Assembly (NCBI RefSeq): GCF_001681715.1
Contig: NZ_LNWY01000005.1
Coordinates: 372,001-436,000 of the forward strand
DNA from: Tritonibacter mobilis
Lineage (GTDB): Bacteria; Pseudomonadota; Alphaproteobacteria; Rhodobacterales; Rhodobacteraceae
Reading direction: 5' to 3'
Length of the DNA stretch: 64,000 bases
The translations under genes were made by a program, and so were the position numbers. The notes beneath the pieces are model-generated. The model was not told where the DNA came from and made no database searches. It saw only the letters and a list, made by a program, of their open reading frames with translations. Within the stretch, counting starts at the first letter, position 1. Every line of letters starts with the position of its first letter. Shown here piece by piece: positions 26,466 through 35,770 of this stretch.

Positions 26466-27212
26466 ATGTTTTCATCTGTATTTCCTTCGTGCAAGCTGCC
26501 CGAAAATGAGAAGGATCCAAGCCCGGTGAATGTGCCAAATCCGCCATCCGTTTCCCCCGTTGAAGGGGCCGCAAAACTCCCCGCGCATGAGCAAGTTTAT
26601 CAGCGTCTGCGAGCGCAGATATTGTTTGGTGAACTGGCGCCGGGGCAGGCGGTGACGATTCAGGGTCTGGTGGAAGCATTGGACAGCGGCATGACTCCTG
26701 TGCGTGAAGCGATCCGCAGATTGATCTCAGACGGGGCGCTGGTGTTTCAGGGAAATCGTCGCGTTTCTGTTCCTGAACTTCGTGCAGAAGATGTGGATGA
26801 GCTTATTTTTGCAAGAAAAACAATGGAATGTGAGCTGGCTCGTCGTGCTGCGACCCGTATTCCTGCGTCTGCTGTAGACGCGCTAGAAGCGCTCGATCTG
26901 CAATTGGATGTCGCGATAGCCAACGGTGATGTGGCCGGGTATCTGGCGCTCAACTACGAGTTCCACAGCAGGCTCAATACCCATGCGGATGCACCGATCC
27001 TTGCGGATCTGGCGGATCGTCTCTGGCTGCGCTTTGGCCCATCGCTTCGGGTGGTCTGCGGACGCTTTGGCACACAGAGCTTTCCAGACCGCCATAAAGA
27101 CATCCTTGAAGGCCTGCGTAAAAAAGATGCGGATCTTGTCGCGCTGGCGATGGAACGGGACGTCTTGCAGGGCATGGAGCAGGTTCGAGCGGGGCTGACT
27201 CCGATCAACTGA
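26466..27212 (+). CDS. GntR-family regulator with FCD domain (FadR subfamily)
   Basis: The protein has an N-terminal winged helix (YQRLRAQILFGELAPGQAVTI to GMTPVREAIRRLISDGAL) and an all-helical FCD effector domain with the segment FHSRLNTHADAPILADLADRLW. The start is uncertain: the ATG at 26466 gives 248 residues, a GTG at 26526 with an AAGGA site upstream gives 228. It lies between the PotF-like operon (divergent) and the putrescine aminotransferase gene, and both flanking gaps share TTTTGATCA. It is probably a polyamine-responsive repressor; the ligand is inferred. Confidence 0.9.
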   Translation: MFSSVFPSCKLPENEKDPSPVNVPNPPSVSPVEGAAKLPAHEQVYQRLRAQILFGELAPGQAVTIQGLVEALDSGMTPVREAIRRLISDGALVFQGNRRVSVPELRAEDVDELIFARKTMECELARRAATRIPASAVDALEALDLQLDVAIANGDVAGYLALNYEFHSRLNTHADAPILADLADRLWLRFGPSLRVVCGRFGTQSFPDRHKDILEGLRKKDADLVALAMERDVLQGMEQVRAGLTPIN

Positions 27213-27230
27213 TTCGATTGACAGTGTGAT

Positions 27231-27239
27231 TTTTGATCA
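27231..27239. promoter_or_regulatory. Candidate GntR operator half (copy 2)
   Basis: TTTTGATCA recurs here, 38 bases upstream of the putrescine aminotransferase start. Together with the copy at 26429 it marks both promoters flanking the regulator gene. Confidence 0.35.
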
Positions 27240-27277
27240 TATTCTGGACGAAAGCTTCCCGTTCAGGAGTGTCATCA

Positions 27278-28675
27278 ATGACGACGATTACCAACCATCT
27301 GCCGACCGCAGAACTGCAGGCGCTGGATGCGGCGCACCACATGCACCCTTTCACCGCAAACGGCGGTCTGGCGCAGAAGGGCGCGCGGGTCATCACGCGC
27401 GCCAATGGCGTCACTCTGACCGATAGCGAAGGTCACGAGATCCTCGATGCGATGGCGGGACTTTGGTGCGTCAATATTGGCTACGGTCGCGACGAACTGG
27501 CCGAGGTGGCAGCGCGCCAGATGCGCGAACTGCCGTATTATAATACCTTCTTCCAGACCACCCATGTGCCTGCCATTGCGCTTGCGGCAAAGATCGCTGA
27601 ACTGGCGCCGGGCGATCTGAACAATGTGTTCTTTGCCGGTTCCGGCTCGGAGGCCAATGACACCAACATTCGCATGGTGCGTCATTACTGGGCGATGAAG
27701 GGCAAACCGACCAAATCCATCATCATCTCACGTAAAAACGCCTATCACGGTTCCTCGGTGGGCTCTGGTTCTCTTGGCGGTATGTCGGCCATGCATGCTC
27801 AGGGCGGTCTGCCGATTCCGGATATTCACCACATCGACCAACCGCATTGGTGGGCCGAAGGGGGCGATACCAGCCCTGATGACTTTGGTCTTCAGCGCGC
27901 GCAAGAGTTGGAGAAAGCCATTCTCGAGCTGGGCGAAGATCGGGTCGCGGCCTTTATTGCGGAACCTGTGCAGGGTGCTGGTGGTGTTATCGTGCCGCCC
28001 GCAACCTATTGGCCCGAGATCCAGCGTATCTGTGATAAATATGAAATTCTGCTGATTGCAGACGAGGTGATTTGTGGCTTTGGCCGCACCGGGAACTGGT
28101 TCGGTTCTGAGACAATGGGTATTCGCCCCGACATCATGACCATCGCCAAAGGGCTGTCCTCAGGCTACGCGCCGATTGGTGGCTCCATTGTCTCCGACGA
28201 GGTGGCGGGTGTGATTGCGCAGGATGAGTTCAATCATGGCTATACCTATTCCGGGCACCCGGTGGCCGCTGCTGTGGCCCTAGAGAACCTGCGTATTCTT
28301 GAAGAAGAAAACGTATTGGATCACGTCCGGAACGTGGCTGCGCCCTATCTCAAGGAGAAATGGGAAGCGCTGACGGACCACCCACTGGTCGGAGAAGCGA
28401 AGATTGTCGGTATGATGGGGTCCATTGCCCTGACACCGAATAAAGAAACGCGCGCAGCCTTCGACTCCGATGCAGGCACTGTTGGCTTCATCTGTCGTGA
28501 GCGTTGCTTTGCCAACAATCTGGTGATGCGTCATGTAGGCGACCGGATGATTATCTCGCCGCCGCTGGTGATCACACCGGAAGAAATCGACACGCTGATC
28601 GCACGAGCGACCAAATCACTGGACGAGTGTTATGCCGAACTTCAGGCACAAGACCTGCTGAAATCTGCAACTTGA
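27278..28675 (+). CDS. spuC: Putrescine-pyruvate aminotransferase (SpuC-like, class III)
   Basis: This PLP-dependent class III aminotransferase is 465 residues from the ATG at 27278, which has an AGGAG site nine bases upstream. It shows FFAGSGSEANDTNIRMVRHYW, the PLP-binding segment LLIADEVICGFGRTG, and the Schiff-base lysine at about residue 291 in TIAKGLSSGYAPIGG. SpuC-type enzymes convert putrescine to 4-aminobutanal using pyruvate. Location beside polyamine transporters supports this; taurine or beta-alanine transamination is an alternative for this subfamily. Confidence 0.88.
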   Translation: MTTITNHLPTAELQALDAAHHMHPFTANGGLAQKGARVITRANGVTLTDSEGHEILDAMAGLWCVNIGYGRDELAEVAARQMRELPYYNTFFQTTHVPAIALAAKIAELAPGDLNNVFFAGSGSEANDTNIRMVRHYWAMKGKPTKSIIISRKNAYHGSSVGSGSLGGMSAMHAQGGLPIPDIHHIDQPHWWAEGGDTSPDDFGLQRAQELEKAILELGEDRVAAFIAEPVQGAGGVIVPPATYWPEIQRICDKYEILLIADEVICGFGRTGNWFGSETMGIRPDIMTIAKGLSSGYAPIGGSIVSDEVAGVIAQDEFNHGYTYSGHPVAAAVALENLRILEEENVLDHVRNVAAPYLKEKWEALTDHPLVGEAKIVGMMGSIALTPNKETRAAFDSDAGTVGFICRERCFANNLVMRHVGDRMIISPPLVITPEEIDTLIARATKSLDECYAELQAQDLLKSAT

Positions 28676-28705
28676 TCACTCAGTTTGGTGATTCGAATTC
28701 ATCAC

Positions 28706-28731
28706 AAGGGGCCCTGCGTGGCCCCTTTTTT
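28706..28731 (+). terminator. Rho-independent terminator after the aminotransferase
   Basis: AAGGGGCC (28706-28713) pairs with GGCCCCTT (28720-28727) around a six-base loop, running into a T-tract, 30 bases after the stop. Confidence 0.9.
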
Positions 28732-28991
28732 ATGCATTCGTCTAAAAAAAACCTCGCCAGCCCTGTTGTACTCACCGGTAAAATTACCCCAATATGACGC
28801 AAAAGAGCTAGTTTGGGTCGCAAAACTACCGGGTGCATCGAGTGATCGTCCCAGAGTGTTAAGAAACCCACTGCGAAGCTGAACCGGACATATGCGTGCC
28901 GGTTGCACAGTGGAACGGCACTGTGCTTACACTAAGTCATCAAGAGCGGAGCAAATCCGCCACAAATAAGAACATAAACGGGGAGCCTGAT
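28732..28991. promoter_or_regulatory. Upstream region of the second polyamine ABC operon
   Basis: About 260 bases without a supported gene. It contains the inverted repeat GGTAA-AA-TTACC at 28777-28788 and must hold the promoter of the downstream ABC operon. I could not name a regulator or a clear -35/-10 pair. Confidence 0.4.
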
Positions 28992-30092
28992 TTGGCCGAT
29001 GCGTCGAATACTGACGCGTTCGTTGAATTCGAACGCGTGCAAAAGAGCTATGACGGTGAGACACTCGTCGTCAAAGATCTAAACCTCACCATGCCCAAGG
29101 GCGAATTCCTGACCATGCTGGGACCGTCGGGGTCGGGAAAGACAACATGTCTGATGATGCTGGCAGGTTTTGAAACCGCCACTCACGGCGACATCCGGCT
29201 GGGCGGGGTGTCGATCAACAACATTCCACCGCACAAACGTGGCATCGGGATGGTGTTCCAGAATTACGCCCTGTTTCCACATATGACGATTGCCGAGAAC
29301 CTCAGCTTCCCGCTCGAGGTACGCAAACTGGGCAAGTCCGAGCGCGAAGCAAAAGTCAAACGCGCGCTCGATATGGTGGAGATGGGGGACTTCGGAGGCC
29401 GCCGCCCAGCGCAGCTCTCCGGTGGTCAGCAACAGCGTGTCGCCCTTGCACGCGCGCTGGTGTTTGAACCCGAATTGGTGCTGATGGACGAGCCTCTCGG
29501 GGCGCTCGACAAGCAGCTGCGTGAAAAAATGCAGTTCGAAATCACCCACTTGGCGCACCAGTTGGGGATCACCACAGTTTATGTGACCCACGACCAAACC
29601 GAAGCGCTGACCATGTCGGACCGCGTTGCCGTGTTCAACGATGGTCGCATTCAGCAGCTCGCACCGCCGGACCAATTGTATGAAGAGCCTGCGAACAGTT
29701 TCGTGGCGCAGTTCATCGGCGAGAACAACACGCTTGAAGGTGTGATCAAGGAAATTGGCGAAGGCCGTGCCTTGGTGCAGCTCGATGGTGGTGAGTTGAT
29801 TGATGCCATGCCCATCAACGTGTCCGAGGTCGGTCAGCGCACCCGTGTGTCGATCCGCCCGGAACGTGTGGAATATAATAAGGAACGCCTGCAGGAAGGC
29901 GTACATACGCTCAAGGCCGAAGTGTTGGAGTTCATCTATATGGGTGACATCTTCCGCACTCGCCTGCGTGTGGCGGGCAATGATGAGTTCATCATCAAGA
30001 CCCGGAACGCCCCTGATCAGGTTCGTCTTCAGCCCGGCCAGCAGATTGAAATCGGCTGGCTGCCCGAAGACTGCCGCGCTCTGGACGCTTGA
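28992..30092 (+). CDS. Polyamine-type ABC transporter ATP-binding protein (second system)
   Basis: The 366-residue ATPase is taken from a TTG at 28992 with GGGAG six bases upstream; a longer in-frame ATG at 28896 has no comparable site. It shows Walker A GPSGSGKTT, Q-loop MVFQNYALFPHMTIAENL, signature LSGGQQQRVALARAL, Walker B LVLMDEPLGALD and a C-terminal TOBE domain. It is the first gene of an operon with a binding protein and two permeases, and is diverged from the ATPase at 24062, so the two systems are not a recent duplication. Confidence 0.93.
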   Translation: MADASNTDAFVEFERVQKSYDGETLVVKDLNLTMPKGEFLTMLGPSGSGKTTCLMMLAGFETATHGDIRLGGVSINNIPPHKRGIGMVFQNYALFPHMTIAENLSFPLEVRKLGKSEREAKVKRALDMVEMGDFGGRRPAQLSGGQQQRVALARALVFEPELVLMDEPLGALDKQLREKMQFEITHLAHQLGITTVYVTHDQTEALTMSDRVAVFNDGRIQQLAPPDQLYEEPANSFVAQFIGENNTLEGVIKEIGEGRALVQLDGGELIDAMPINVSEVGQRTRVSIRPERVEYNKERLQEGVHTLKAEVLEFIYMGDIFRTRLRVAGNDEFIIKTRNAPDQVRLQPGQQIEIGWLPEDCRALDA

Positions 30093-30199
30093 TCGCGTCC
30101 GGCAGCGCATCGGAACCCCCGGCGAAAAAAAACGGATCGGGGGACCCACATCGGAAACTCAAACTAAAAGATTCAGTGTCTCAACAAGGAGAATACACT

Positions 30200-31306
30200 A
30201 TGAAATTGCGTAACCTGTCGGCTCTGGCCGCCACGACCGCACTCTGCGCGCCGATGGCTTTGGCTGCGGATATGGCGAATGAAATGACCCTGGTGTCCTG
30301 GGGCGGTGCCTACCAGCAGAGCCAATTGAAAGCTTACGTTGAGCCTTATCTGGAAATGAATCCCGACGTGACCGTTGTCTGGGATGAGAGCTCTGCTGAA
30401 GCCACCGCAAAGCTGCGGGCGATGTCCGAAGCGGGTAACGTCACCTGGGATCTGGTTGACGTCGTCGCTTCTGATGCGATGCGCCTGTGCGACGAAGGTC
30501 TGGCGATGGAAATCGACCCGGACGAAGACCTCGCTGCGGCTCCCGACGGAACCTCTGCGTCTGACGACTTCGGTGACCTGCTTGTCTCTGACTGCTTTGT
30601 TCCGCAGATCGTTTACTCCACCACATTCGGCTACCGCACCGATTTGGTAGGTGACACGGCGCCCAGCTCCGTTTGCGACGTGTTCGACCTCGAAGCCTTC
30701 CCGGGCAAGCGTGCGCTGCAGAAGCGTCCGATCGACAACATGGAATGGGCTTTGTTCTGCGACGGCGTTGCCAAGGACGAGATCTATGACGTTCTGGGCA
30801 CCGACGAAGGCGTGGCCCGTGCGCTCGCCAAGCTCGACACCATCAAAGACAGCGTTGTCTGGTGGACTGCTGGTGCGGAAACCCCGCAGCTGCTGGCCGA
30901 TGGCGAAGTCGTCATGGGCTCCACCTTCAACGGCCGTCTGTTCTCTGCGATTGCTGAGCAGGACCAGCCCATCGGCATGCTTTGGGACATGCAGTCGTTC
31001 GATCTGGATGGCTGGATCGTACCGGAAGGCCTGCCGGAAGATCGTAAAGCGCGCGTGATGGACTTCCTGAAGTTCGCCACAGACACCCAGCGTCTGGCCG
31101 ATCAGGCGAAATACATCTCCTACGGTCCTGCGCGTGCATCCTCTGCACCGCTGGTGGGTAAGCACGAAGAACTGGGTATCGACATGGCACCGCATATGCC
31201 GACCGACCCGGCCAACGCGACCAACGTGCACATCTATGACTACGAGTGGTGGGCAGACAACCGCGACGATATGGACGCAAAGTTCCAGGCGTGGCTGGCT
31301 CAATAA
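30200..31306 (+). CDS. Polyamine-type ABC transporter substrate-binding protein (second system)
   Basis: The 368-residue precursor has an AAGGAG ribosome site, a signal peptide ending around MALA at residues 19-22, and a mature start MTLVSWGGAYQQSQLKAYVE typical of the PotD-like family found in roseobacters. The ligand may be spermidine, putrescine or another amine, but WGGAY rather than the PotF YNWSDY sequence points to a different specificity from the first system. A hairpin separates it from the permease genes. Confidence 0.9.
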   Translation: MKLRNLSALAATTALCAPMALAADMANEMTLVSWGGAYQQSQLKAYVEPYLEMNPDVTVVWDESSAEATAKLRAMSEAGNVTWDLVDVVASDAMRLCDEGLAMEIDPDEDLAAAPDGTSASDDFGDLLVSDCFVPQIVYSTTFGYRTDLVGDTAPSSVCDVFDLEAFPGKRALQKRPIDNMEWALFCDGVAKDEIYDVLGTDEGVARALAKLDTIKDSVVWWTAGAETPQLLADGEVVMGSTFNGRLFSAIAEQDQPIGMLWDMQSFDLDGWIVPEGLPEDRKARVMDFLKFATDTQRLADQAKYISYGPARASSAPLVGKHEELGIDMAPHMPTDPANATNVHIYDYEWWADNRDDMDAKFQAWLAQ

Positions 31307-31337
31307 TCTCTCGCACGTAATGTGAGTACGGATCCGG

Positions 31338-31364
31338 GAGGGGGCCGGGCATTCTGGCCCTCTC
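31338..31364 (+). terminator. Intra-operon stem-loop after the second binding-protein gene
   Basis: GAGGGGGCC (31338-31346) pairs with GGCCCTCTC (31356-31364), nine pairs with one G-U, around a nine-base loop and with no T-run. It sits between the binding protein and permease genes, as in the first polyamine operon. Confidence 0.55.
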
Positions 31365-31417
31365 TCCACCAAAGATAAAAATAATACCCGCACCAACACC
31401 CCGGGGGGCTCCCTTAA

Positions 31418-33043
31418 ATGAGCGACACAACCGATACCGGACCGGTCCTTGCTGCAGATGGCACGCCGCTAAAGCGTAGCCTCGCACGGGCGCTCCGGAT
31501 GCAGAAGATGCGCGCGCTGGCCTTGATCGCACCGCTCCTTCTCTTTGTTCTGCTGACATTCATTCTCCCGATCGGCGACATGTTGTTCCGATCAGTTGAG
31601 AACAGCATCGTCTCTGAGACGCTGCCGCGCACAACCGCAGCGGTGCAAACCTATGACGCTGACGGCGGCGAGGCACCGCCAGAGTCGACGTTTGACGCTT
31701 TGGCCTACGATCTGGTTGTCGCCGCCGAAAAGAAGGTCCACACCCGTGTCGGATCGCGTCTGAACTATGAGAACGCGGGTATCTCCTCGCTGTTTCGCAA
31801 GGCAGGCCGCAAAGTCGATGACATGGGCGAGGTCTATCTGGACCAATTCGTTGAGCTAGACCCGGCGTGGGAAGAACCGCAGGCGCTGATTGCGCTTTTT
31901 GCAGATCCAAGCTGGGCTGCATCGGCCGGTGGCGAAGATGAACCCCGGTTTGAGTATTCTTCCGCTGCGGCCGAGGTTCTGCCCGGCGCGACGGATGCTT
32001 ATACTGCGTGGGCGCGCACTATTCAGACAGAAGATCAGGACAGCCCGACCAAAGAGGAGCCATGGGCGCCGGTCTATATGGCGCTGTACCATGATCTCGC
32101 GGACAACCCCGATGCTGCCTCTGCGTTTGAAGGAGACACTGCTGCACGTCTTGCAGCTGCCGCAGCAGCGATCCAGTCGCCCGAGTGGCAAACCATGTCT
32201 ACCCGCGATGCATTTGTGGACATTGACGAGGATTGGGCAGATCCGGAAGTTTGGCGCACCATCAAGACCTACTCCAGCAAGTACACGAACGGTTACTTCC
32301 TGAATGCAGCTGATTTTCAGAAAGGCCATGACGGTCCTGAACTGCGCCCTGAGCTCCAGCGCATCTACGGTACATTGTTCCTGCGCACCATGATCATGTC
32401 GCTTGCTATCACGGTCAGCTGTATCGTGCTTGGCTATCCGGTGGCATGGATTTTGGCGAATCTGCCGTCGCGCACCGCGAACGTTCTCATGATCTTGGTG
32501 CTGCTGCCGTTCTGGACCTCACTATTGGTGCGGACATCGGCGTGGAAAGTCATGTTGCAGCAACAGGGTGTTATCAATGACGTTCTGGTTTGGCTGGGCA
32601 TCGTAGCAGACAATGACCGTCTGGTGATGATCAACAACCAATTCGGTACCATTGTGGCGATGACCCACATCCTGCTGCCGTTTATGATCCTGCCGATGTA
32701 TTCGGTGATGCAGACAATTAACCCGTCTTATTTGCGGGCTGCAAAATCGCTGGGGGCGACCAATTGGACGGCTTTCTGGCGGGTGTACTTTCCGCAGTCG
32801 GTACCGGGCATCGGGGCGGGTTCAATCCTCGTCTTCATTCTGGCCATCGGTTACTACATCACGCCGGAACTGGTCGGTGGTACGAAGGGCGTGTTCATCT
32901 CGAACCGGATCGCCTTCCACATCTCGCAGTCTCTTAACTGGGGTCTTGCGGCGGCACTGGGCACGATCCTCCTCGTGGTGGTTCTGCTGCTCTACTGGGC
33001 CTACGACAAGATCGTCGGCATCGACAATGTGAAGCTGGGATAA
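31418..33043 (+). CDS. Polyamine-type ABC permease with a large extracytoplasmic insertion
   Basis: At 541 residues this is nearly twice the usual PotB length. The first membrane segment (about 32-56) is followed by roughly 250 soluble, acidic residues (about 62-312) before the remaining five segments, which begin around YGTLFLRTMIMSLAITVSC. The EAA loop is LRAAKSLGATNWTAFWRVYFP. The insertion should face the periplasm. Permeases of this layout occur in other alphaproteobacterial systems; the function of the extra domain is unknown. It couples with the adjacent 33050 permease. Confidence 0.9.
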   Translation: MSDTTDTGPVLAADGTPLKRSLARALRMQKMRALALIAPLLLFVLLTFILPIGDMLFRSVENSIVSETLPRTTAAVQTYDADGGEAPPESTFDALAYDLVVAAEKKVHTRVGSRLNYENAGISSLFRKAGRKVDDMGEVYLDQFVELDPAWEEPQALIALFADPSWAASAGGEDEPRFEYSSAAAEVLPGATDAYTAWARTIQTEDQDSPTKEEPWAPVYMALYHDLADNPDAASAFEGDTAARLAAAAAAIQSPEWQTMSTRDAFVDIDEDWADPEVWRTIKTYSSKYTNGYFLNAADFQKGHDGPELRPELQRIYGTLFLRTMIMSLAITVSCIVLGYPVAWILANLPSRTANVLMILVLLPFWTSLLVRTSAWKVMLQQQGVINDVLVWLGIVADNDRLVMINNQFGTIVAMTHILLPFMILPMYSVMQTINPSYLRAAKSLGATNWTAFWRVYFPQSVPGIGAGSILVFILAIGYYITPELVGGTKGVFISNRIAFHISQSLNWGLAAALGTILLVVVLLLYWAYDKIVGIDNVKLG

Positions 33044-33049
33044 GAAAAC

Positions 33050-34225
33050 ATGGCACTTACACCTGTTCAAAACCAAACTCCCGCTTTCACCGCCGCAGTG
33101 GCGGCCGGCGCTGGGGCCTTCTTTGGCCTCTTCGTCGGCACGGCTCAGGGATCGGGCTTTCTGGGCCTGATTATCGGGGCGGTCCTTCTGGGCGTCCTCG
33201 GCTTTGTCTTCACGTCGCTCACCGCACAGGAAAAACCGATCCGCTGGGCTGTTCTGGCCGTCTTTGCGGTAGCAGGATTTTTCGTCGGCGGGTTTCCTGC
33301 TCTGGTGATTGGCGCGCTTTTTGGGTGGTTCACGGGCTGGTTCATCTTCTGGCTCGCAACCTCGCGCTACCGCGCCACTCTTGCTCCCTATCTGACACCG
33401 GGGCAGGTGTTGTGGCACTACAGCTTTCGGGTGATTTGTGGCGCGATCTTCGTGTTCCTGATCACGCCAATCCTCGTGGTGATGCCGCTGTCGTTCAACG
33501 CGGAGAACTTCTTTACCTTCACGCCCGAGATGCTGCGGTTTGATCCCGAAGGTTATTCGCTGAAGCACTATCGTGACTTCTTCACCAACGCGGACTGGCA
33601 ACAGGCGCTTTGGAATTCGCTTTCGATTGCTCCGATGGCGACGCTTCTGTCGGTGGGCTTTGGTACTCTGGCCGCCATCGGCCTGAGCCAGCCGCATGTG
33701 CCCTTCCGTCGTGCGATTATGGCGATCCTGATCTCACCGATGATCGTGCCACTGATCATCTCTGCTGCGGGCATGTACTTCTTCTACAGCCGCATCGGTT
33801 TGCAGGGCACGTATTTTGGCGTTGTGTTGGCGCACGCCGCGCTGGGCATTCCCTTTGTGATCATCACTGTGACCGCGACGCTTGTGGGCTTTGATCGCTC
33901 TCTGACACGTGCGGCCGCAAACATGGGGGCTGGTCCTGTCACCACGTTTTTCCGGGTGCAGATGCCGCTCATCCTGCCGGGTGTGATCTCTGGCGGTCTG
34001 TTTGCATTCATCACCTCCTTCGACGAGGTGGTTGTGGTGCTCTTTGTTGGCTCTGCTGGGCAGAAAACGCTGCCATGGCAGATGTTTACTGGTTTGCGCG
34101 AACAGATCTCTCCCACAATCCTTGCGGTGGCGACTATTCTGGTTGTGATCTCGATCTGCCTGCTTACGACAGTGGAAATGCTGCGGCGGCGCAGTGAGCG
34201 ACTGCGCGGCATGAGCCCGAGCTGA
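33050..34225 (+). CDS. Polyamine-type ABC permease with extra N-terminal membrane segments
   Basis: The 391-residue protein has a normal PotC-like permease core (about residues 120-391, EAA loop TRAAANMGAGPVTTFFRVQMP) preceded by about 110 extra residues of glycine-rich hydrophobic helices, for example LGLIIGAVLLGVLGFVF, resembling small membrane-protein domains. The gene starts six bases after the other permease and ends the operon before a strong terminator. The extension is unusual for PotC and its role is unknown. Confidence 0.9.
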   Translation: MALTPVQNQTPAFTAAVAAGAGAFFGLFVGTAQGSGFLGLIIGAVLLGVLGFVFTSLTAQEKPIRWAVLAVFAVAGFFVGGFPALVIGALFGWFTGWFIFWLATSRYRATLAPYLTPGQVLWHYSFRVICGAIFVFLITPILVVMPLSFNAENFFTFTPEMLRFDPEGYSLKHYRDFFTNADWQQALWNSLSIAPMATLLSVGFGTLAAIGLSQPHVPFRRAIMAILISPMIVPLIISAAGMYFFYSRIGLQGTYFGVVLAHAALGIPFVIITVTATLVGFDRSLTRAAANMGAGPVTTFFRVQMPLILPGVISGGLFAFITSFDEVVVVLFVGSAGQKTLPWQMFTGLREQISPTILAVATILVVISICLLTTVEMLRRRSERLRGMSPS

Positions 34226-34241
34226 CCTACCTCACGACAAG

Positions 34242-34273
34242 AAAGAAGCCCCGCCATCGAGCGGGGCTTTTTT
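34242..34273 (+). terminator. Rho-independent terminator after the second polyamine operon
   Basis: AAGCCCCGC (34246-34254) pairs with GCGGGGCTT (34261-34269) around CATCGA, followed by a run of T. A matching A-run on the left lets it also serve the convergent transglycosylase gene. Confidence 0.92.
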
Positions 34274-34295
34274 CGTATCGCGCCGGATTGGGGTG

Positions 34296-35663
34296 TTACC
34301 GGAGCTTTTCCAACAGGGTCAGCGAGGCATAACCATCTGGCATCAGTCCCTTTGCGCTCTGATAGGCGCGCACGGCGGCCACTGTATTGGGGCCTATGCG
34401 GCCATCAACGCCATCCGTGCTAAATCCGGCGCGTGTCAGACGTTGTTGCAACTCTTTACGCTCCGAGAACGTTAGCGCCCGGTCGCCGCGTGGCCAGCTG
34501 CCTTTGATCTTCTCGCCACCTTTCAGCCGATCACTCAAGTGACCGACACCGATGACATAGGCATCCGCCGTGTTGTATCGCTCGATCACCGAGAAGTTCT
34601 TGAAAATCATGAAGGCTGCGCCCTTGCCACCTGCAGGCAGCAGGATTGACGCGTCGCCGTGATTTTCCACGGGCTGCCCATTCATCGCGCGCACGCCGAG
34701 TTTTACCCAGTCCGCCGGACTCTTTTTGATTTTGCGATTGGCGAGTGTAAAATCAAAATCGCGCGGCAAAACGACTTCGACTCCCCATGGCTGGCCTGTG
34801 ACCCATCCGAATTTTTTCAGATAAGCAGCGGTGGAGGCCAGTGCGTCGGTGGGCGTGTCCGACCAGATGTCACGTTTGCCGTCACCGGTGAAATCCACCG
34901 CATAGTCGAGGTAGGATGTGGGCATAAATTGCGTGTGCCCCATCGCTCCCGCCCAGCTGCCGGTCATGGATCGTGGGTCCACATCTCCCGCCTGCAGGAT
35001 CTTTAGCGCGGCAATCAGTTGTTGCTCAAAGAAAGCACCGCGCCGCCCGTCATAAGCCAGCGTTGCCAACGAGCGGATGATATCCATGTCCCCTCGGAAA
35101 GTGCCGTAACTGCTTTCCAATCCCCAGACCGCAACAACGATCTCCTTGTCGACACCATAGTGTTTCTCGATCTGTTGTAGCTTGGCTTGGTGGTCACGTA
35201 GCGCCTTACTGCCATTGCTGACCCGGCTGTCCGAGGCCGCACTGTCGAGGTATTCCCAGATTGTCTTGCTGAATTCAGACTGGTTACGATCGCGCTTGAT
35301 GACAGAGGGGTCATAGGTCACCCCTTCAAACGCGCGCCGGAGTGTCGATGCGCTGATGCCCTGCGCTTGCGCGCGCACCTGGAACTCCTTGATCCACGCC
35401 GGAAAGCCTGCGCTACCACTGGTTTCACCCGCAGTCGCAAGCGCCTTCTCGGCAGCCGTCGCCACATTCGTACGGGCGACAGGTCGCAACGTGGTTGCCG
35501 AGGCAAGCTGTATCGGAGCTGCCGCATCACTACTGTCTACTGCAGGGCGCTCCAACGGTCGTGGTGTGCCCTGCAATTCGATCTTGTTTTCAGTCGCTGC
35601 CAGCGCCGCACCTGCGGGTAAAACGGCCCCGAGCCACAGCGCTGTCCTTATCCAGCTGCGCAT
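34296..35663 (-). CDS. Lytic murein transglycosylase, MltB-like, with peptidoglycan-binding domain
   Basis: The 455-residue protein has a signal sequence (RTALWLGAVLPAGAALA), a family-3 transglycosylase domain with the catalytic-glutamate region VVAVWGLESSYGTFRGD and AGAMGHTQFMPTSYLDYAVDFTGDGKRDIW, and a C-terminal peptidoglycan-binding domain with GFSTDGVDGRIGPNTVAAVR. It cleaves the glycan backbone of peptidoglycan in the periplasm. I chose the ATG at 35663, at the signal peptide, over one 12 codons upstream. Confidence 0.93.
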   Translation of the reverse strand: MRSWIRTALWLGAVLPAGAALAATENKIELQGTPRPLERPAVDSSDAAAPIQLASATTLRPVARTNVATAAEKALATAGETSGSAGFPAWIKEFQVRAQAQGISASTLRRAFEGVTYDPSVIKRDRNQSEFSKTIWEYLDSAASDSRVSNGSKALRDHQAKLQQIEKHYGVDKEIVVAVWGLESSYGTFRGDMDIIRSLATLAYDGRRGAFFEQQLIAALKILQAGDVDPRSMTGSWAGAMGHTQFMPTSYLDYAVDFTGDGKRDIWSDTPTDALASTAAYLKKFGWVTGQPWGVEVVLPRDFDFTLANRKIKKSPADWVKLGVRAMNGQPVENHGDASILLPAGGKGAAFMIFKNFSVIERYNTADAYVIGVGHLSDRLKGGEKIKGSWPRGDRALTFSERKELQQRLTRAGFSTDGVDGRIGPNTVAAVRAYQSAKGLMPDGYASLTLLEKLR

Positions 35664-35770
35664 AATCAACCTCAACACCTGCTCTGTTTCTTGTCTCAAC
35701 TGTAACGCGAGAGGCGTCGGTGCAAAAGCGCTCTGATGCGACAGCGCCTACCTCAGCATAGCCTCGCCGG

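Noticed and set aside
28672-28678. A third TTGATCA at the end of the aminotransferase gene
   Set aside because: It overlaps the stop codon and a seven-base match is expected several times in this length; not counted as an operator.
30173-31399. A 408-codon minus-strand frame
   Set aside because: Antisense to the polyamine binding-protein gene; no recognisable product or ribosome site.
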